Shown here in pieces: positions 13,126 through 20,703 of a stretch of 20,760 nucleotides of DNA. The position numbers were made by a program, and so were the translations under genes. The notes under the pieces were generated by a model. That model ran no database searches, was not told the DNA's origin, and was given only the letters and a program-made list of their open reading frames with translations. Each line of letters starts with the position of its first letter. The stretch's first letter is position 1. The DNA comes from JBLNBU01 sp050260215 (GTDB lineage Bacteria > Pseudomonadota > Alphaproteobacteria > Rhodospirillales > Magnetospirillaceae): assembly GCA_050260215.1 (NCBI GenBank), contig JBLNBU010000015.1:1-20760 (forward strand), written 5' to 3'.

Positions 13126-14031
13126 ATGACCGACACGTCCATTTCCCCCCGCCTTGCCGATGCGCTCGTCAAGACCTCGCAGGAGGTCAATGCCGAGCTC
13201 GACCGCCTGCTGCCGCTGCCCGACGGGGCCGAGCGCCGGGTGTTCGAGGCGATGCGCTATTCCGCCCTGGACGGCGGCAAGCGCCTGCGGCCCTTCCTGG
13301 TGATGCAGTCGGCCAGCCTGTTCAACGTCGCCACCGAGGCGGCCATCCGCGTCGCCTGCGCCATCGAGATGGTGCACTGCTATTCGCTGATCCACGACGA
13401 CCTGCCGTGCATGGACAACGACGACATGCGCCGCGGCCGCCCGACCTGCCACAAGGCCTTCGACGAGGAGACCGCGCTGCTGGCCGGCGATTCGCTGCTG
13501 ACCAAGTCGTTCGAGGTCCTGGCCGCGGCGCCTACCCATTCCGACCCGGCCGTGCGCTGCGAGCTGGTGTGGGAACTGGCCCACGCCTCGGGCGCCAACG
13601 GCATGGTCGGCGGCCAGATGGTCGACCTGCTGGCCCACACCCTGGACCTGGACGTGGCCGGGATCACCCGGCTGCAGCAGATGAAGACCGGCCGCCTGAT
13701 CGGCTTCTCGTGCGAGGCGGGCGCGGTGATGGGCAAGGCGCCGGCCCAGCTGCGCCAGGCGCTTCGCAACTACGCCCACGACCTGGGGTTGGCCTTCCAG
13801 ATTGCCGACGACATCCTGGATGTGGAAGGCACCGCCGAGGAGATGGGCAAGAAGGTCGGCAAGGATGCCGACGCCGGCAAGGCGACCTTCGTGTCGCTGC
13901 TGGGCCTCGAGCGGGCACGTTCGCAGGCGGCCATGCTGGCCGAGCAGGCTTCCCGCCATCTCGATCCGTTCGGTGACAAGGCCGACCTGATGCGGGACGT
14001 CGCTTATTACGTCGTCAATCGGCGGACCTGA
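13126..14031 (+). CDS. ispA: Farnesyl diphosphate synthase (geranyltranstransferase)
   Basis: A 301-residue all-helical prenyltransferase that condenses IPP with DMAPP and GPP to form FPP. The first Asp-rich motif is D-D-L-P-C-M-D-N-D-D at residues 91-100, followed by R-R-G-R-P-T-C-H. The second is D-D-I-L-D at 228-232. The residues before the first motif (Y-S-L-I-H) match E. coli IspA, and the two-residue insertion in that motif is typical of bacterial FPP synthases, so a C15 product is likely. ATG 13126 is chosen; an in-frame GTG at 13120 overlaps the xseB stop and is an alternative. It is followed 15 nt later by dxs, which feeds the same pathway. Confidence 0.95.
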   Translation: MTDTSISPRLADALVKTSQEVNAELDRLLPLPDGAERRVFEAMRYSALDGGKRLRPFLVMQSASLFNVATEAAIRVACAIEMVHCYSLIHDDLPCMDNDDMRRGRPTCHKAFDEETALLAGDSLLTKSFEVLAAAPTHSDPAVRCELVWELAHASGANGMVGGQMVDLLAHTLDLDVAGITRLQQMKTGRLIGFSCEAGAVMGKAPAQLRQALRNYAHDLGLAFQIADDILDVEGTAEEMGKKVGKDADAGKATFVSLLGLERARSQAAMLAEQASRHLDPFGDKADLMRDVAYYVVNRRT

Positions 14032-14046
14032 GGGGGGCAACCGCAC

Positions 14047-15975
14047 ATGACCAGCCATACCCGGCGCCCGAGCAAGACCCCGCTCCTCGACGCCGTCGCC
14101 CTGCCCGCGGATTTCCGCCACTTCTCGGTCGAGGAGCTCAAGCAGCTCTCGGACGAGGTCCGCCAGGAGATGATCGAGGCCGTCGCCCTGACCGGCGGCC
14201 ACCTCGGCGCCGGCCTGGGCGTGGTCGAACTGACGGTGGCGTTGCACCACGTCTTCGACACCCCGGCCGACAAGCTGATCTGGGACGTGGGCCACCAGGC
14301 CTATCCGCACAAGATCCTGACCGGGCGTCGCGAGCGCATCCGCACCCTGCGCCAGGGCGGTGGCCTGTCCGGCTTCACCAAGCGCACCGAGTCCGAATAC
14401 GACCCGTTCGGCGCCGGCCACAGCTCGACCTCGATCTCGGCGGCGCTGGGCATGGCGGTGGGTCGCGACCTCGACGGTCGCACCAACAACGTCATCGCGG
14501 TCATCGGCGACGGCTCCATGAGCGCCGGCATGGCCTACGAGGCCATGAACAACGCCGGCTCGATGAACTCGCGCCTGGTGGTGGTGCTCAACGACAACGA
14601 CATGTCCATTGCGCCCCCGGTCGGCGCCATGAGCGCCTATCTGTCGCGACTGCTGTCGTCGGGCCCGTGGATGTCGATCCGCCACTTCGCCAAGGACCTG
14701 GCGCATCTGCTGCCGCCGGGCCTGGAGCGCGTCGCCAAGCGGGCCGAGGAATACGCCCGCGGCATGGTCGCCGGCGGCACCCTGTTCGAGGAACTGGGCT
14801 TCTATTACGTCGGCCCCATCGACGGCCACAACTTCGACCACTTGCTGCCCGTGCTGCGCAACGTGCGCGACAACGAGGACACCAAGCCGGTGCTGCTGCA
14901 CGTGGTGACCAAGAAGGGCCGCGGCTATCCGCCGGCCGAGGCCGCCGCCGACAAGTACCACGGCGTCGGCAAGTTCGACGTGGTCACCGGCGCGCTGGCC
15001 AAGCCCAAGGCCAACGCCCCCAGCTACACCAGCGTGTTCTCCAAGGCCCTGCTGGCCGAGGCCAAGGTCGACCAGCGCATCGTCGCCATCACCGCGGCCA
15101 TGCCCGCCGGCACCGGCCTCGACAAGTTCGAGGAGCTGTTCCCGTCGCGCTTCTTCGACGTGGGCATCGCCGAGCAGCACGCGGTCACCTTCGCCGCCGG
15201 CCTGGCCTGCGAGGGCTTCAAGCCGTTCTGCGCCCTTTATTCGTCGTTCCTGCAGCGCGGCTACGACCAGCTGGTCCACGACGTCGCCCTGCAGAAGCTG
15301 CCGGTGCGCTTCGCCATCGACCGCGCCGGCCTGGTCGGCGCCGACGGCGCCACCCACGCGGGCGCCTACGACCTGGCGTTCCTGGGCTGCATCCCCGACA
15401 TCGTGCTGATGGCCCCGGCCGACGAGGCCGAGCTGATGCACATGGTGGCCACCGCCGCTGCCCTGGACGACCGCCCCTCAGCCTTCCGCTATCCGCGCGG
15501 CGAGGGCGTGGGCGTCGAGTTGCCCGAGCGCGGCAGCGTGCTGCCCATCGGCAAGGGCCGCGTCATCCGCGAGGGCGACCGCATTGCCATCGTCTCGGTC
15601 GGCACCCGCCTGGCCGAATGCCTGAAGGCGGCCGACGAGCTGGCCGCCCGCGGCCTGCCGGTGACCGTGGCCGACGCCCGCTTCGTCAAGCCGCTGGACG
15701 AGGAACTGCTGCTGCGCCTGGCCCGCGAGCACGAGGTGCTGGTCACCGTCGAGGAAAACTCGGTCGGCGGCTTCTCCAGCCTGGCGCTGCACGCCCTGGC
15801 CCATGCCGGGGCGCTCGACCGCGGCCTGAAGGTCCGCCCGCTGGTCATTCCCGACCGCTTCATCGACCACGACAGCCCGCAGGTCCAGTACGACCAGTCC
15901 GGCCTGAACGCCCAGCAGATCGTCGCCACCGTGCTGTCTGCCTTGGGCGATACCCGGGCCGCCGCCCGCGCCTAG
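14047..15975 (+). CDS. dxs: 1-deoxy-D-xylulose-5-phosphate synthase
   Basis: A 642-residue thiamine-diphosphate enzyme that joins pyruvate and glyceraldehyde 3-phosphate, the entry step of the MEP isoprenoid pathway. Visible features are G-G-H-L-G-A-G-L-G-V-V-E-L near residue 51, V-G-H-Q-A-Y-P-H-K near 80, the G-D-G-S (154-157)...N-D-N ThDP/Mg site, and the catalytic Glu at 376 in V-G-I-A-E-Q-H-A-V-T. A transketolase C-terminal domain ends the protein. Length is close to E. coli Dxs (620). A G-rich ribosome site lies about 8 nt before the ATG. It is last in the cluster and followed by the hairpin at 16009-16038. Confidence 0.97.
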   Translation: MTSHTRRPSKTPLLDAVALPADFRHFSVEELKQLSDEVRQEMIEAVALTGGHLGAGLGVVELTVALHHVFDTPADKLIWDVGHQAYPHKILTGRRERIRTLRQGGGLSGFTKRTESEYDPFGAGHSSTSISAALGMAVGRDLDGRTNNVIAVIGDGSMSAGMAYEAMNNAGSMNSRLVVVLNDNDMSIAPPVGAMSAYLSRLLSSGPWMSIRHFAKDLAHLLPPGLERVAKRAEEYARGMVAGGTLFEELGFYYVGPIDGHNFDHLLPVLRNVRDNEDTKPVLLHVVTKKGRGYPPAEAAADKYHGVGKFDVVTGALAKPKANAPSYTSVFSKALLAEAKVDQRIVAITAAMPAGTGLDKFEELFPSRFFDVGIAEQHAVTFAAGLACEGFKPFCALYSSFLQRGYDQLVHDVALQKLPVRFAIDRAGLVGADGATHAGAYDLAFLGCIPDIVLMAPADEAELMHMVATAAALDDRPSAFRYPRGEGVGVELPERGSVLPIGKGRVIREGDRIAIVSVGTRLAECLKAADELAARGLPVTVADARFVKPLDEELLLRLAREHEVLVTVEENSVGGFSSLALHALAHAGALDRGLKVRPLVIPDRFIDHDSPQVQYDQSGLNAQQIVATVLSALGDTRAAARA

Positions 15976-16008
15976 GTCGGATCGGGTACATCCCGGCTAA
16001 ACTACACA

Positions 16009-16038
16009 GCGGGATGCGCTAATGGGGGCGCATCCCGC
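16009..16038. terminator. Perfect 11-bp hairpin after dxs
   Basis: GCGGGATGCGC (16009-16019) and its exact complement GCGCATCCCGC (16028-16038) enclose the loop TAATGGGG, 33 nt after the dxs stop. No T tract follows, so it may work as an mRNA 3' end stabiliser or a weak terminator. A smaller CGGG-N5-CCCG hairpin lies just upstream (15983-15995). Confidence 0.55.
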
Positions 16039-16065
16039 CCATGCGTGGTACGCCGGTGTGAATAA

Positions 16066-16083
16066 ATTGAATCCTAATTCAAT
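16066..16083. promoter_or_regulatory. Palindromic operator in front of the ArsR-type repressor
   Basis: ATTGAATCCTAATTCAAT is a perfect inverted repeat, ATTGAAT-N4-ATTCAAT, in an AT-rich island. A TTGAAT within it (16067-16072) can act as a -35 box with TATATG (16091-16096) 18 bp downstream, so a repressor bound here would block the promoter. AT-rich inverted repeats with ATTC/GAAT half sites are typical of BigR/SqrR-type regulators, which usually repress themselves. Confidence 0.65.
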
Positions 16084-16132
16084 GCTATGATATATGCTGG
16101 TGAACGCCGGGCATTCGCACGAGGTTTTCGCC

Positions 16133-16450
16133 ATGGAACTCGAGAAGCTTCAGGACAGCGCGCGTCGCGCCAGCACGTTGCTCAAGGCCATGAGCAACGA
16201 GCATCGCCTGATGATCCTGTGCCAACTGCTGCACGGCGAGAAGTCCGTCGGCGAACTGGAACGCCTGATCGGCCTGTCCCAGTCGGCCCTGTCCCAGCAT
16301 CTGGCGCGCCTGCGGCGCGACAACCTGGTGCAGACCCGGCGCCAAGCCCAGACCATCTATTATTCCCTGGCCGGGACCGAGGCCAGCGCGGTCATCAACA
16401 CGCTGTACACCCTGTACTGCGCCAAGGACAACGCCTGCGCCGCCGCCTAA
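16133..16450 (+). CDS. ArsR-family repressor of the BigR/SqrR (sulfane-sulfur sensing) type
   Basis: A 105-residue winged-helix repressor. The recognition helix region is S-V-G-E-L-E-R-L-I-G-L-S-Q-S-A-L-S-Q-H-L, followed by wing residues in T-R-R-Q-A-Q-T-I-Y-Y-S-L. Cys30 (I-L-C-Q-L-L) and Cys96 (L-Y-C-A-K) are 66 residues apart, the same separation as the redox pair of SqrR (41/107) and BigR (42/108). Those cysteines form a persulfide bridge with hydrogen sulfide-derived species and release DNA. An extra Cys102 is present near the C-terminus. ATG 16133 has GAGG 8 nt upstream. The upstream in-frame ATG 16094 lies inside the predicted -10 region. The gene has its own operator and terminator. 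No sulfide oxidase, persulfide dioxygenase or rhodanese is adjacent, so its targets lie elsewhere. Confidence 0.88.
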   Translation: MELEKLQDSARRASTLLKAMSNEHRLMILCQLLHGEKSVGELERLIGLSQSALSQHLARLRRDNLVQTRRQAQTIYYSLAGTEASAVINTLYTLYCAKDNACAAA

Positions 16451-16474
16451 CCACAACGGTGCCCGTGTGATTTG

Positions 16475-16511
16475 CCCCCGTCCGCATCCGCGGGCGGGGG
16501 TTCGTTTTTTT
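16475..16511 (+). terminator. Intrinsic terminator after the ArsR-type repressor gene
   Basis: CCCCCGTCCGC (16475-16485) pairs with GCGGGCGGGGG (16490-16500), 11 bp with one G-T wobble and a 4-nt loop. TTCGTTTTTTT (16501-16511) follows. This is the clearest rho-independent terminator in the window. It separates the repressor gene from the convergent MBL-fold gene that ends at 16531. Confidence 0.9.
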
Positions 16512-16530
16512 GGACGCCAGGTGAGGTCCC

Positions 16531-17562
16531 TCACCCCCGGCTGAACACCCACACCCCGTCGGGACGGGTGTCGCGGACCACCTTGCCGTGGGCCATCAGG
16601 TGGTGGAGGTGGGCCAGGGTCTCGCCGGTGGCGAAGCCGGTCTGGTAGGGGTCGAGGTCGCGGCGGAACAGCACGCGCAGGACCTCCAGCGCGGTCACCT
16701 TGCCCTCGCAGGCCGACAGGGTCTTGGCCAGGCGCTCGTCGTGATGGGCCTCGAGCTCGGCGATGCGGGCGTGCAGGCCGCGGAACGGCAGGCCGTGCGA
16801 CGGCAGCACCAGGGTGTCGGCGGGCAGGTCCTTGAGGCGGCCGAGCGCGGCCAGGAACAGCGACAGCGGATCGGCCTCGGGCTCCTGCGGCCACACGCCG
16901 ACGATGGGGCTGATGCGCGGCAGCACCTGGTCGCCGGAGATCAGGATGCCCGCTTCGGCACAGTACAGGCAGGCGTGCTCGGGCGAATGCCCGCCGCCCT
17001 CGATCACCCGCCACTGGCGGCCGCCGATAGACAGGGTGTCGCCGTCCTTGATGCGGTTGAAGCTGACCGGGTTGGGCACCACCCGCCCGCGGTAGGTGTT
17101 GCGCCGCTCGCGGATGCCGGCCAGGAGGTCGTCGTCGTAGCCGGCACGGCGGTAGTAGTCCACCTGGTTGGCGGCATAGTCGTCGCCGTCGTCGATGCAC
17201 AGCATGCGGCCGAACGCCCACTCGCCCTGGGTGGCGGTGAGCGGAATGCCGAAGCGCCCGGTCAGCCAGCCCGACAGACCCATGTGGTCGGGGTGGAAGT
17301 GGGTGGCGATCAGCCGCCGCGGCGTCCGCCCGGCCAGCGGCCCGTCGAACAGGGTCTGCCACAGCGCCTTGGTTTCGTCGTTGCCGACGCCGGTGTCGAC
17401 CAGCGTCCAGGCGTCGTCGCCGTCTTCCAGCGCCCACAGGTTGATGTGGTCGAGCGCGAAGGGCAGCGGCATGCGGATCCAGCGCACATGCGGCGCCACC
17501 TCGATCACCGTCCCGGCGGCGGGGGGCTTGGCGAAGGGATGGTCGAGACTGCTGCGGCTCAA
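16531..17562 (-). CDS. MBL-fold metallo-hydrolase with C-terminal winged-helix-like domain
   Basis: A 343-residue soluble protein. The metal site motif H-F-H-P-D-H is at residues 88-93; further ligands are the His in G-G-G-H-S-P-E-H, the Asp in S-G-D-Q-V-L, and a late His in L-P-S-H-G-L-P-F. The C-terminal 80 residues look like the small helical/winged domain of LACTB2-like hydrolases (H-H-D-E-R-L...A-H-L-H-H-L-M-A-H-G-K-V). The substrate cannot be told; a thioester, phosphodiester or lactone are all possible. The start is an unusual TTG at 17562, supported by AGGAG (17570-17574) 7 nt upstream; the frame remains open further upstream, across the divergent mak gene, without coding character. 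It is divergent from mak and convergent with the repressor gene. Confidence 0.87.
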   Translation of the reverse strand: MSRSSLDHPFAKPPAAGTVIEVAPHVRWIRMPLPFALDHINLWALEDGDDAWTLVDTGVGNDETKALWQTLFDGPLAGRTPRRLIATHFHPDHMGLSGWLTGRFGIPLTATQGEWAFGRMLCIDDGDDYAANQVDYYRRAGYDDDLLAGIRERRNTYRGRVVPNPVSFNRIKDGDTLSIGGRQWRVIEGGGHSPEHACLYCAEAGILISGDQVLPRISPIVGVWPQEPEADPLSLFLAALGRLKDLPADTLVLPSHGLPFRGLHARIAELEAHHDERLAKTLSACEGKVTALEVLRVLFRRDLDPYQTGFATGETLAHLHHLMAHGKVVRDTRPDGVWVFSRG

Positions 17563-17569
17563 GGGAAGG

Positions 17570-17574
17570 CTCCT
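17570..17574 (-). promoter_or_regulatory. Ribosome binding site supporting a TTG start
   Basis: AGGAG on the minus strand, 7 nt before TTG 17562. No ATG or GTG in the frame lies at a comparable distance, so it decides the start of the MBL-fold gene. Confidence 0.6.
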
Positions 17575-17600
17575 GACAATTCGGTATGTCTTTGCATATT
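17573..17600 (+). promoter_or_regulatory. Possible sigma-70 promoter of the ROK kinase gene
   Basis: CTGACA (17573-17578) and CATATT (17595-17600) are 16 bp apart. Transcription would start near 17607, about 28 nt before ATG 17635. A perfect palindrome ACGGGC-AA-GCCCGT (17610-17623) lies right after the predicted start and could be an operator. The -35 box overlaps the ribosome site of the divergent gene. Confidence 0.35.
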
Positions 17601-17634
17601 TGAGGTGGCACGGGCAAGCCCGTAACATCCCCAC

Positions 17635-18531
17635 ATGGGCACGACCGAGACACCTCCCACCCTGCGCATCGGCATCGACCTGGGCGGCACCAAGACCGAG
17701 GCCATCGCGCTGGACGCCTGCGGCCGTGAACTGGCGCGCCGCCGCGTCGCCACCGAGCGCGGATCGTACGACGGCACCATCCGCACCATCTGCAACCTGG
17801 TCGCGGGCCTGGAGGCCGAATTGGGCGCCCACGGCAGCGTGGGTGTCGGCATCCCCGGCACCATCTCGCCCAAGACCGGGCTGGTCAAGAACGCCAACTC
17901 CACTTGGCTGATCGGCAAGCCGTTCGACCGCGACCTTGCCCATGCGCTGGGCCGGCCGGTGCGGCTGGCCAACGACGCCGACTGCTTCGCCCTGTCCGAG
18001 GCCACCGACGGCGCCGGCGCCGGCTTTGCCACCGTGTTCGGGGTGATCCTGGGCACCGGGGTGGGCGGCGGCATCGTCGTCAACGGCCGGCTGGTCTCGG
18101 GGCCCAATGCGGTGGCGGGCGAGTGGGGCCACAATCCCCTGCCCTGGCCCACCGATGCGGAACGCCCCGGCCGCGCCTGCTATTGCGGCAAGCACGGCTG
18201 CATCGAAACCTTCCTGTCGGGGCCGGGCCTGGCCCGCGACGACGGCCGCGGATTGACCGCGGCCGAGGTGTGCGTCGCGGGCGACGCCACCTCTGAAGCG
18301 ACCCTGGCCCGCTACGAGGACCGGCTGGCGCGGGCGCTGGCCACCGTCATCGACGTGCTGGACCCGCACGTGATCGTGCTGGGCGGCGGCCTGTCGCAGG
18401 TGTCGCGGCTGTACGACGGGATTCCCCGGCTGTGGGGCCGCTACGTCTTCTCGGACGCGGTCGACACGCTGCTGCGGCCGCCGCGGCACGGCGATTCCTC
18501 GGGCGTGCGCGGCGCCGCCTGGCTGTGGTGA
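17635..18531 (+). CDS. mak: ROK-family fructokinase (Mak type)
   Basis: A 298-residue sugar kinase that phosphorylates fructose (and probably mannose weakly) with ATP. The phosphate-binding motif I-G-I-D-L-G-G-T-K-T-E is at 12-22, followed by G-I-P-G-T-I-S-P and K-N-A-N-S-T-W-L. The catalytic Asp is D114 in A-N-D-A-D-C. Structural zinc ligands are H166 (E-W-G-H-N-P-L-P-W) and C182, C184, C189 (C-Y-C-G-K-H-G-C-I-E). The C-terminus H-G-D-S-S-G-V-R-G-A-A-W-L-W is almost identical to E. coli Mak/YajF, which makes fructokinase more likely than N-acetylglucosamine kinase. No transporter or other sugar gene is adjacent. Its stop is 6 nt from the stop of the convergent TPR gene. Confidence 0.9.
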   Translation: MGTTETPPTLRIGIDLGGTKTEAIALDACGRELARRRVATERGSYDGTIRTICNLVAGLEAELGAHGSVGVGIPGTISPKTGLVKNANSTWLIGKPFDRDLAHALGRPVRLANDADCFALSEATDGAGAGFATVFGVILGTGVGGGIVVNGRLVSGPNAVAGEWGHNPLPWPTDAERPGRACYCGKHGCIETFLSGPGLARDDGRGLTAAEVCVAGDATSEATLARYEDRLARALATVIDVLDPHVIVLGGGLSQVSRLYDGIPRLWGRYVFSDAVDTLLRPPRHGDSSGVRGAAWLW

Positions 18532-18537
18532 ACCAGT

Positions 18538-19602
18538 CTACTGCTGCTGGGCGGTAGCCAGCAGCTCTTCCAGGGTTTGGCGCAGCTGGTCGCGCTGGGC
18601 GTGAACGGTGGTCGCCTGCTCGTCGAGCCCCAGCGCGGTCAGGATGGCGGCCAGGTTCTCGAGGGTGACGATCAGCCCGGGCACGTTGCCGGCGGGATCG
18701 AGGTGGACCACCTCGTGGAACAGGTTGACCGCCTCCAGCGCCATGTCCAGGCCTTCCTTGGCCCGGCCGGTGGCATGGTTGGCCCCGGCCAGGGTACCCA
18801 GCGCCTGGGCCAGGAAACTCTTGTACTGGTCCTGGTCGACCGAGACCAGCAGGCGGGCCAGCTCGACCGCCTCGTCGGCGCAAGACAGCGCGTCGCCGGC
18901 ATCGCCGGCCCGCCCCAAGGCCAGGGCGGCCTGCTGCAGGGTCAGGGCCAGCAGGTGGATGACCGGCGGCGGCGCGCCGTCGCCGCCGAACAGATCGACG
19001 GTCAGGCGCCGGGTATCCAGCGCCTCGGCCCACAGGCCCAGTTCGGTGAAGGCGATGGCGGCGCGGTGCAGCGCCTCGATCATCGGCCCTAGGAAGGGCG
19101 CGGCGGCGTCGCCGCCCTCTCGGAAGGCCTGCACGGCCGCCCCCAGGCGATCGACCGCCTCGACGGTATTGCCGGCGGCAAGCAGGCGGCCGGCCTGGTT
19201 GACCAGCGCCGAGACCAGCACGAAGCGCGCATCGTCGGGCCGATGGCCCATGGCCGCCTCGGCCGCCACCACCGCCTCGTCGCCGGCGGCGCCCGCCTCG
19301 TCGAAGCGCTCCACCTCGGCCAGCCGGTTGGACAGGTTGTTGAGCGCCGAGGCCAGGTGCACCTGGAACACTTCCGGCTCGATGCGTGCCATGGCGCGGA
19401 ACATCTCGGTGCCTTCGGAAACGGCGGCGACGCCCTCGCCGGTGCGGCCCTGCTCGGACAGCAGCATGCCCATCTGCACCAGGGCATCGGCTTCGGCGGG
19501 ATAAAGGGAATCGGGCTCGGCGACCCGTGCCTTGCGGAATTCCTCGATGGTGTCGCGCAGGCGCGCCACCTCCGCCTCGGCGGAGCGGGTTTGGTCGGTC
19601 AT
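18538..19602 (-). CDS. Tetratricopeptide-repeat protein of unknown function
   Basis: A 354-residue, almost entirely helical protein without signal peptide or membrane helix, so probably cytoplasmic. Degenerate TPR units with a spacing of about 40-45 residues are visible (for example A-L-N-N-L-S-N-R-L-A-E-V-E-R-F-D-E-A near 86-103 and L-V-N-Q-A-G-R-L-L-A-A-G-N-T-V-E-A-V near 133-150). Further units lie near 180-200, 225-250, 265-290 and 315-335. Such arrays act as protein-binding scaffolds; the partner is unknown. AAGGA lies 7-8 nt upstream of the ATG. It starts 22 nt after eipB and is likely in the same transcript. Confidence 0.8.
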   Translation of the reverse strand: MTDQTRSAEAEVARLRDTIEEFRKARVAEPDSLYPAEADALVQMGMLLSEQGRTGEGVAAVSEGTEMFRAMARIEPEVFQVHLASALNNLSNRLAEVERFDEAGAAGDEAVVAAEAAMGHRPDDARFVLVSALVNQAGRLLAAGNTVEAVDRLGAAVQAFREGGDAAAPFLGPMIEALHRAAIAFTELGLWAEALDTRRLTVDLFGGDGAPPPVIHLLALTLQQAALALGRAGDAGDALSCADEAVELARLLVSVDQDQYKSFLAQALGTLAGANHATGRAKEGLDMALEAVNLFHEVVHLDPAGNVPGLIVTLENLAAILTALGLDEQATTVHAQRDQLRQTLEELLATAQQQ

Positions 19603-19624
19603 GGGCGCGTCCTTTTCGTCGGGG

Positions 19625-20437
19625 CTAGCACTTCTTGCGCGGCAACATCTCGACGGACTCGAGCTTGCCGCGCAGGCTGAAGGTCTTGAAGATCTGCAAG
19701 ATGCCGTCGGCGATGCCGTTGGCGTGGTAGTTCAGCGACATCTCGAAGTCGGGCAGGGCGTCCTTGCTCTGCACCGGGAAGAAGGCCATGCGCATGGGCC
19801 AGGCCGGGCTGGCCAGCAGCGGGCTGGCCGGGGCGGCGGCCGCCTCGCCGGGCCCATTGCGGCCGATCACCGCGCTGATCTCGTAGGGGCCTTCCTCGCC
19901 CATGCCGTCGAACACCGAGCGCACCAGCATGTGCCCGCCGGTGGCGGCGGTGTCGATCAGCCGTGCCGTGTGCTCGGTGGGAAAGACGGTGCCCTTGGGC
20001 AGCTTGACGGTGCGGGGCTCGGGGCGGGAATAGCGCACCACGCCCGGCTGGCCCTTGCCCTTGAGCTCGGCGGTGCCCTCGATCTCTTCGGTGACCTGGC
20101 CGTCGCGGGCCTGGCGGACACGGAAGCGGTACTTCAGCCCGTCCTTGGATTCCCACGACAGGAAGTCGGTGGTCGACTGGACCTCGCCGCCCTCGGAGTA
20201 GGAATAGTTCATGGCCAGCCGGTATTCGGTGGTCCAGCCGTCGCAGCTGTCGGCGAATTCGTAGGCCCAGGTGCCCGAGGCCCCGGCCATGCCGCTGCCC
20301 GACCTGGACTGGGCCAGACCCATGCGATAGACGGCACGGTGAGAGACCAGCTCGGCAGGGGCCGCCCAAGCCACGGAGGCCGCACCGGCCACGGCCACCG
20401 CCAAAGCCGCCGCCGCCAATCCCGAACCCCGCTTCAT
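19625..20437 (-). CDS. eipB: EipB-like periplasmic envelope integrity protein (DUF1849)
   Basis: A 270-residue exported protein. The signal peptide covers about residues 1-25 (K-R start, Ala/Val-rich core, A-W-A-A end). The mature part is beta-rich with family features: L-V-S-H-R-A-V-Y-R-M (30-39), Y-E-F-A-D-S-C-D-G-W (59-68), L-P-K-G-T-V-F-P-T-E-H, and the ending L-P-R-K-K-C. Cys65 and Cys270 appear to be the only cysteines in the mature protein and correspond to the conserved disulfide of EipB, which forms a periplasmic beta-spiral needed for envelope stability in Brucella. The start ATG 20437 has GGAGG (20443-20447) 5 nt upstream. The frame stays open upstream, but that part is not protein-like and the ribosome site supports only this start. 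Confidence 0.88.
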   Translation of the reverse strand: MKRGSGLAAAALAVAVAGAASVAWAAPAELVSHRAVYRMGLAQSRSGSGMAGASGTWAYEFADSCDGWTTEYRLAMNYSYSEGGEVQSTTDFLSWESKDGLKYRFRVRQARDGQVTEEIEGTAELKGKGQPGVVRYSRPEPRTVKLPKGTVFPTEHTARLIDTAATGGHMLVRSVFDGMGEEGPYEISAVIGRNGPGEAAAAPASPLLASPAWPMRMAFFPVQSKDALPDFEMSLNYHANGIADGILQIFKTFSLRGKLESVEMLPRKKC

Positions 20438-20557
20438 CCGCGCCTCCGAAAGGAAATCCGGGCGCATTATACACCCCTGGGCGCGCTCCACCAGAGGACG
20501 CACACCTGCCATCCGTAGGAGACGCCCCCCCGCCCGGACGATGTTGCCCGGTGGCCG

Positions 20558-20590
20558 GGCAGGAACTGCCGCCAGGCGGCAGATATTGCC
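20558..20590. promoter_or_regulatory. Second pair of GGCA-N5-TGCC palindromes (likely activator sites)
   Basis: GGCA-GGAAC-TGCC (20558-20570) and GGCA-GATAT-TGCC (20578-20590) repeat the motif found at 4769-4797. Their end is 55 bp before the -24 element at 20646, against 54 bp at flgF. Two longer palindromes overlap them: TGCCCGG-N3-CCGGGCA (20545-20561) and CTGCCGCC-A-GGCGGCAG (20566-20582). An NtrC-family flagellar activator of the FlbD kind is the natural candidate. Confidence 0.6.
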
Positions 20591-20645
20591 GAGCGCCACG
20601 CCCCCGCCGGAGGCATAGGGCCGCGGCGCCCCTGGCCCACCGCCC

Positions 20646-20661
20646 TGGCATGGCCTTTGCG
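20646..20661 (+). promoter_or_regulatory. Sigma-54 promoter of the gene at the right edge
   Basis: TGGCAT-GGCCT-TTGCG has the invariant GG and GC 10 bases apart and matches nine of the eleven defined positions of TGGCAC-N5-TTGCW. Transcription should start near 20672, leaving a leader of about 32 nt, the same as at flgF. Confidence 0.75.
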
Positions 20662-20703
20662 GAAGATCTTGGCGGATGGGTTCACCGACGAAGGAGCGCC
20701 GCT

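Noticed and set aside
12997..15441. Very long open frame on the minus strand opposite ispA and dxs
   Set aside because: It is a codon-bias shadow: its product is His/Gln/Gly/Val-rich without domains, while the plus strand encodes complete IspA and Dxs.
17606..17621. TGGCAC upstream of the fructokinase gene as a sigma-54 promoter
   Set aside because: The -12 position falls on CC; the nearest GC is one base too close, so the required spacing is not met.
16531..18489. Extended minus-strand frame making the MBL-fold protein about 650 residues long
   Set aside because: The upstream part lies antisense to mak and has no protein-like features; AGGAG before TTG 17562 marks the start.
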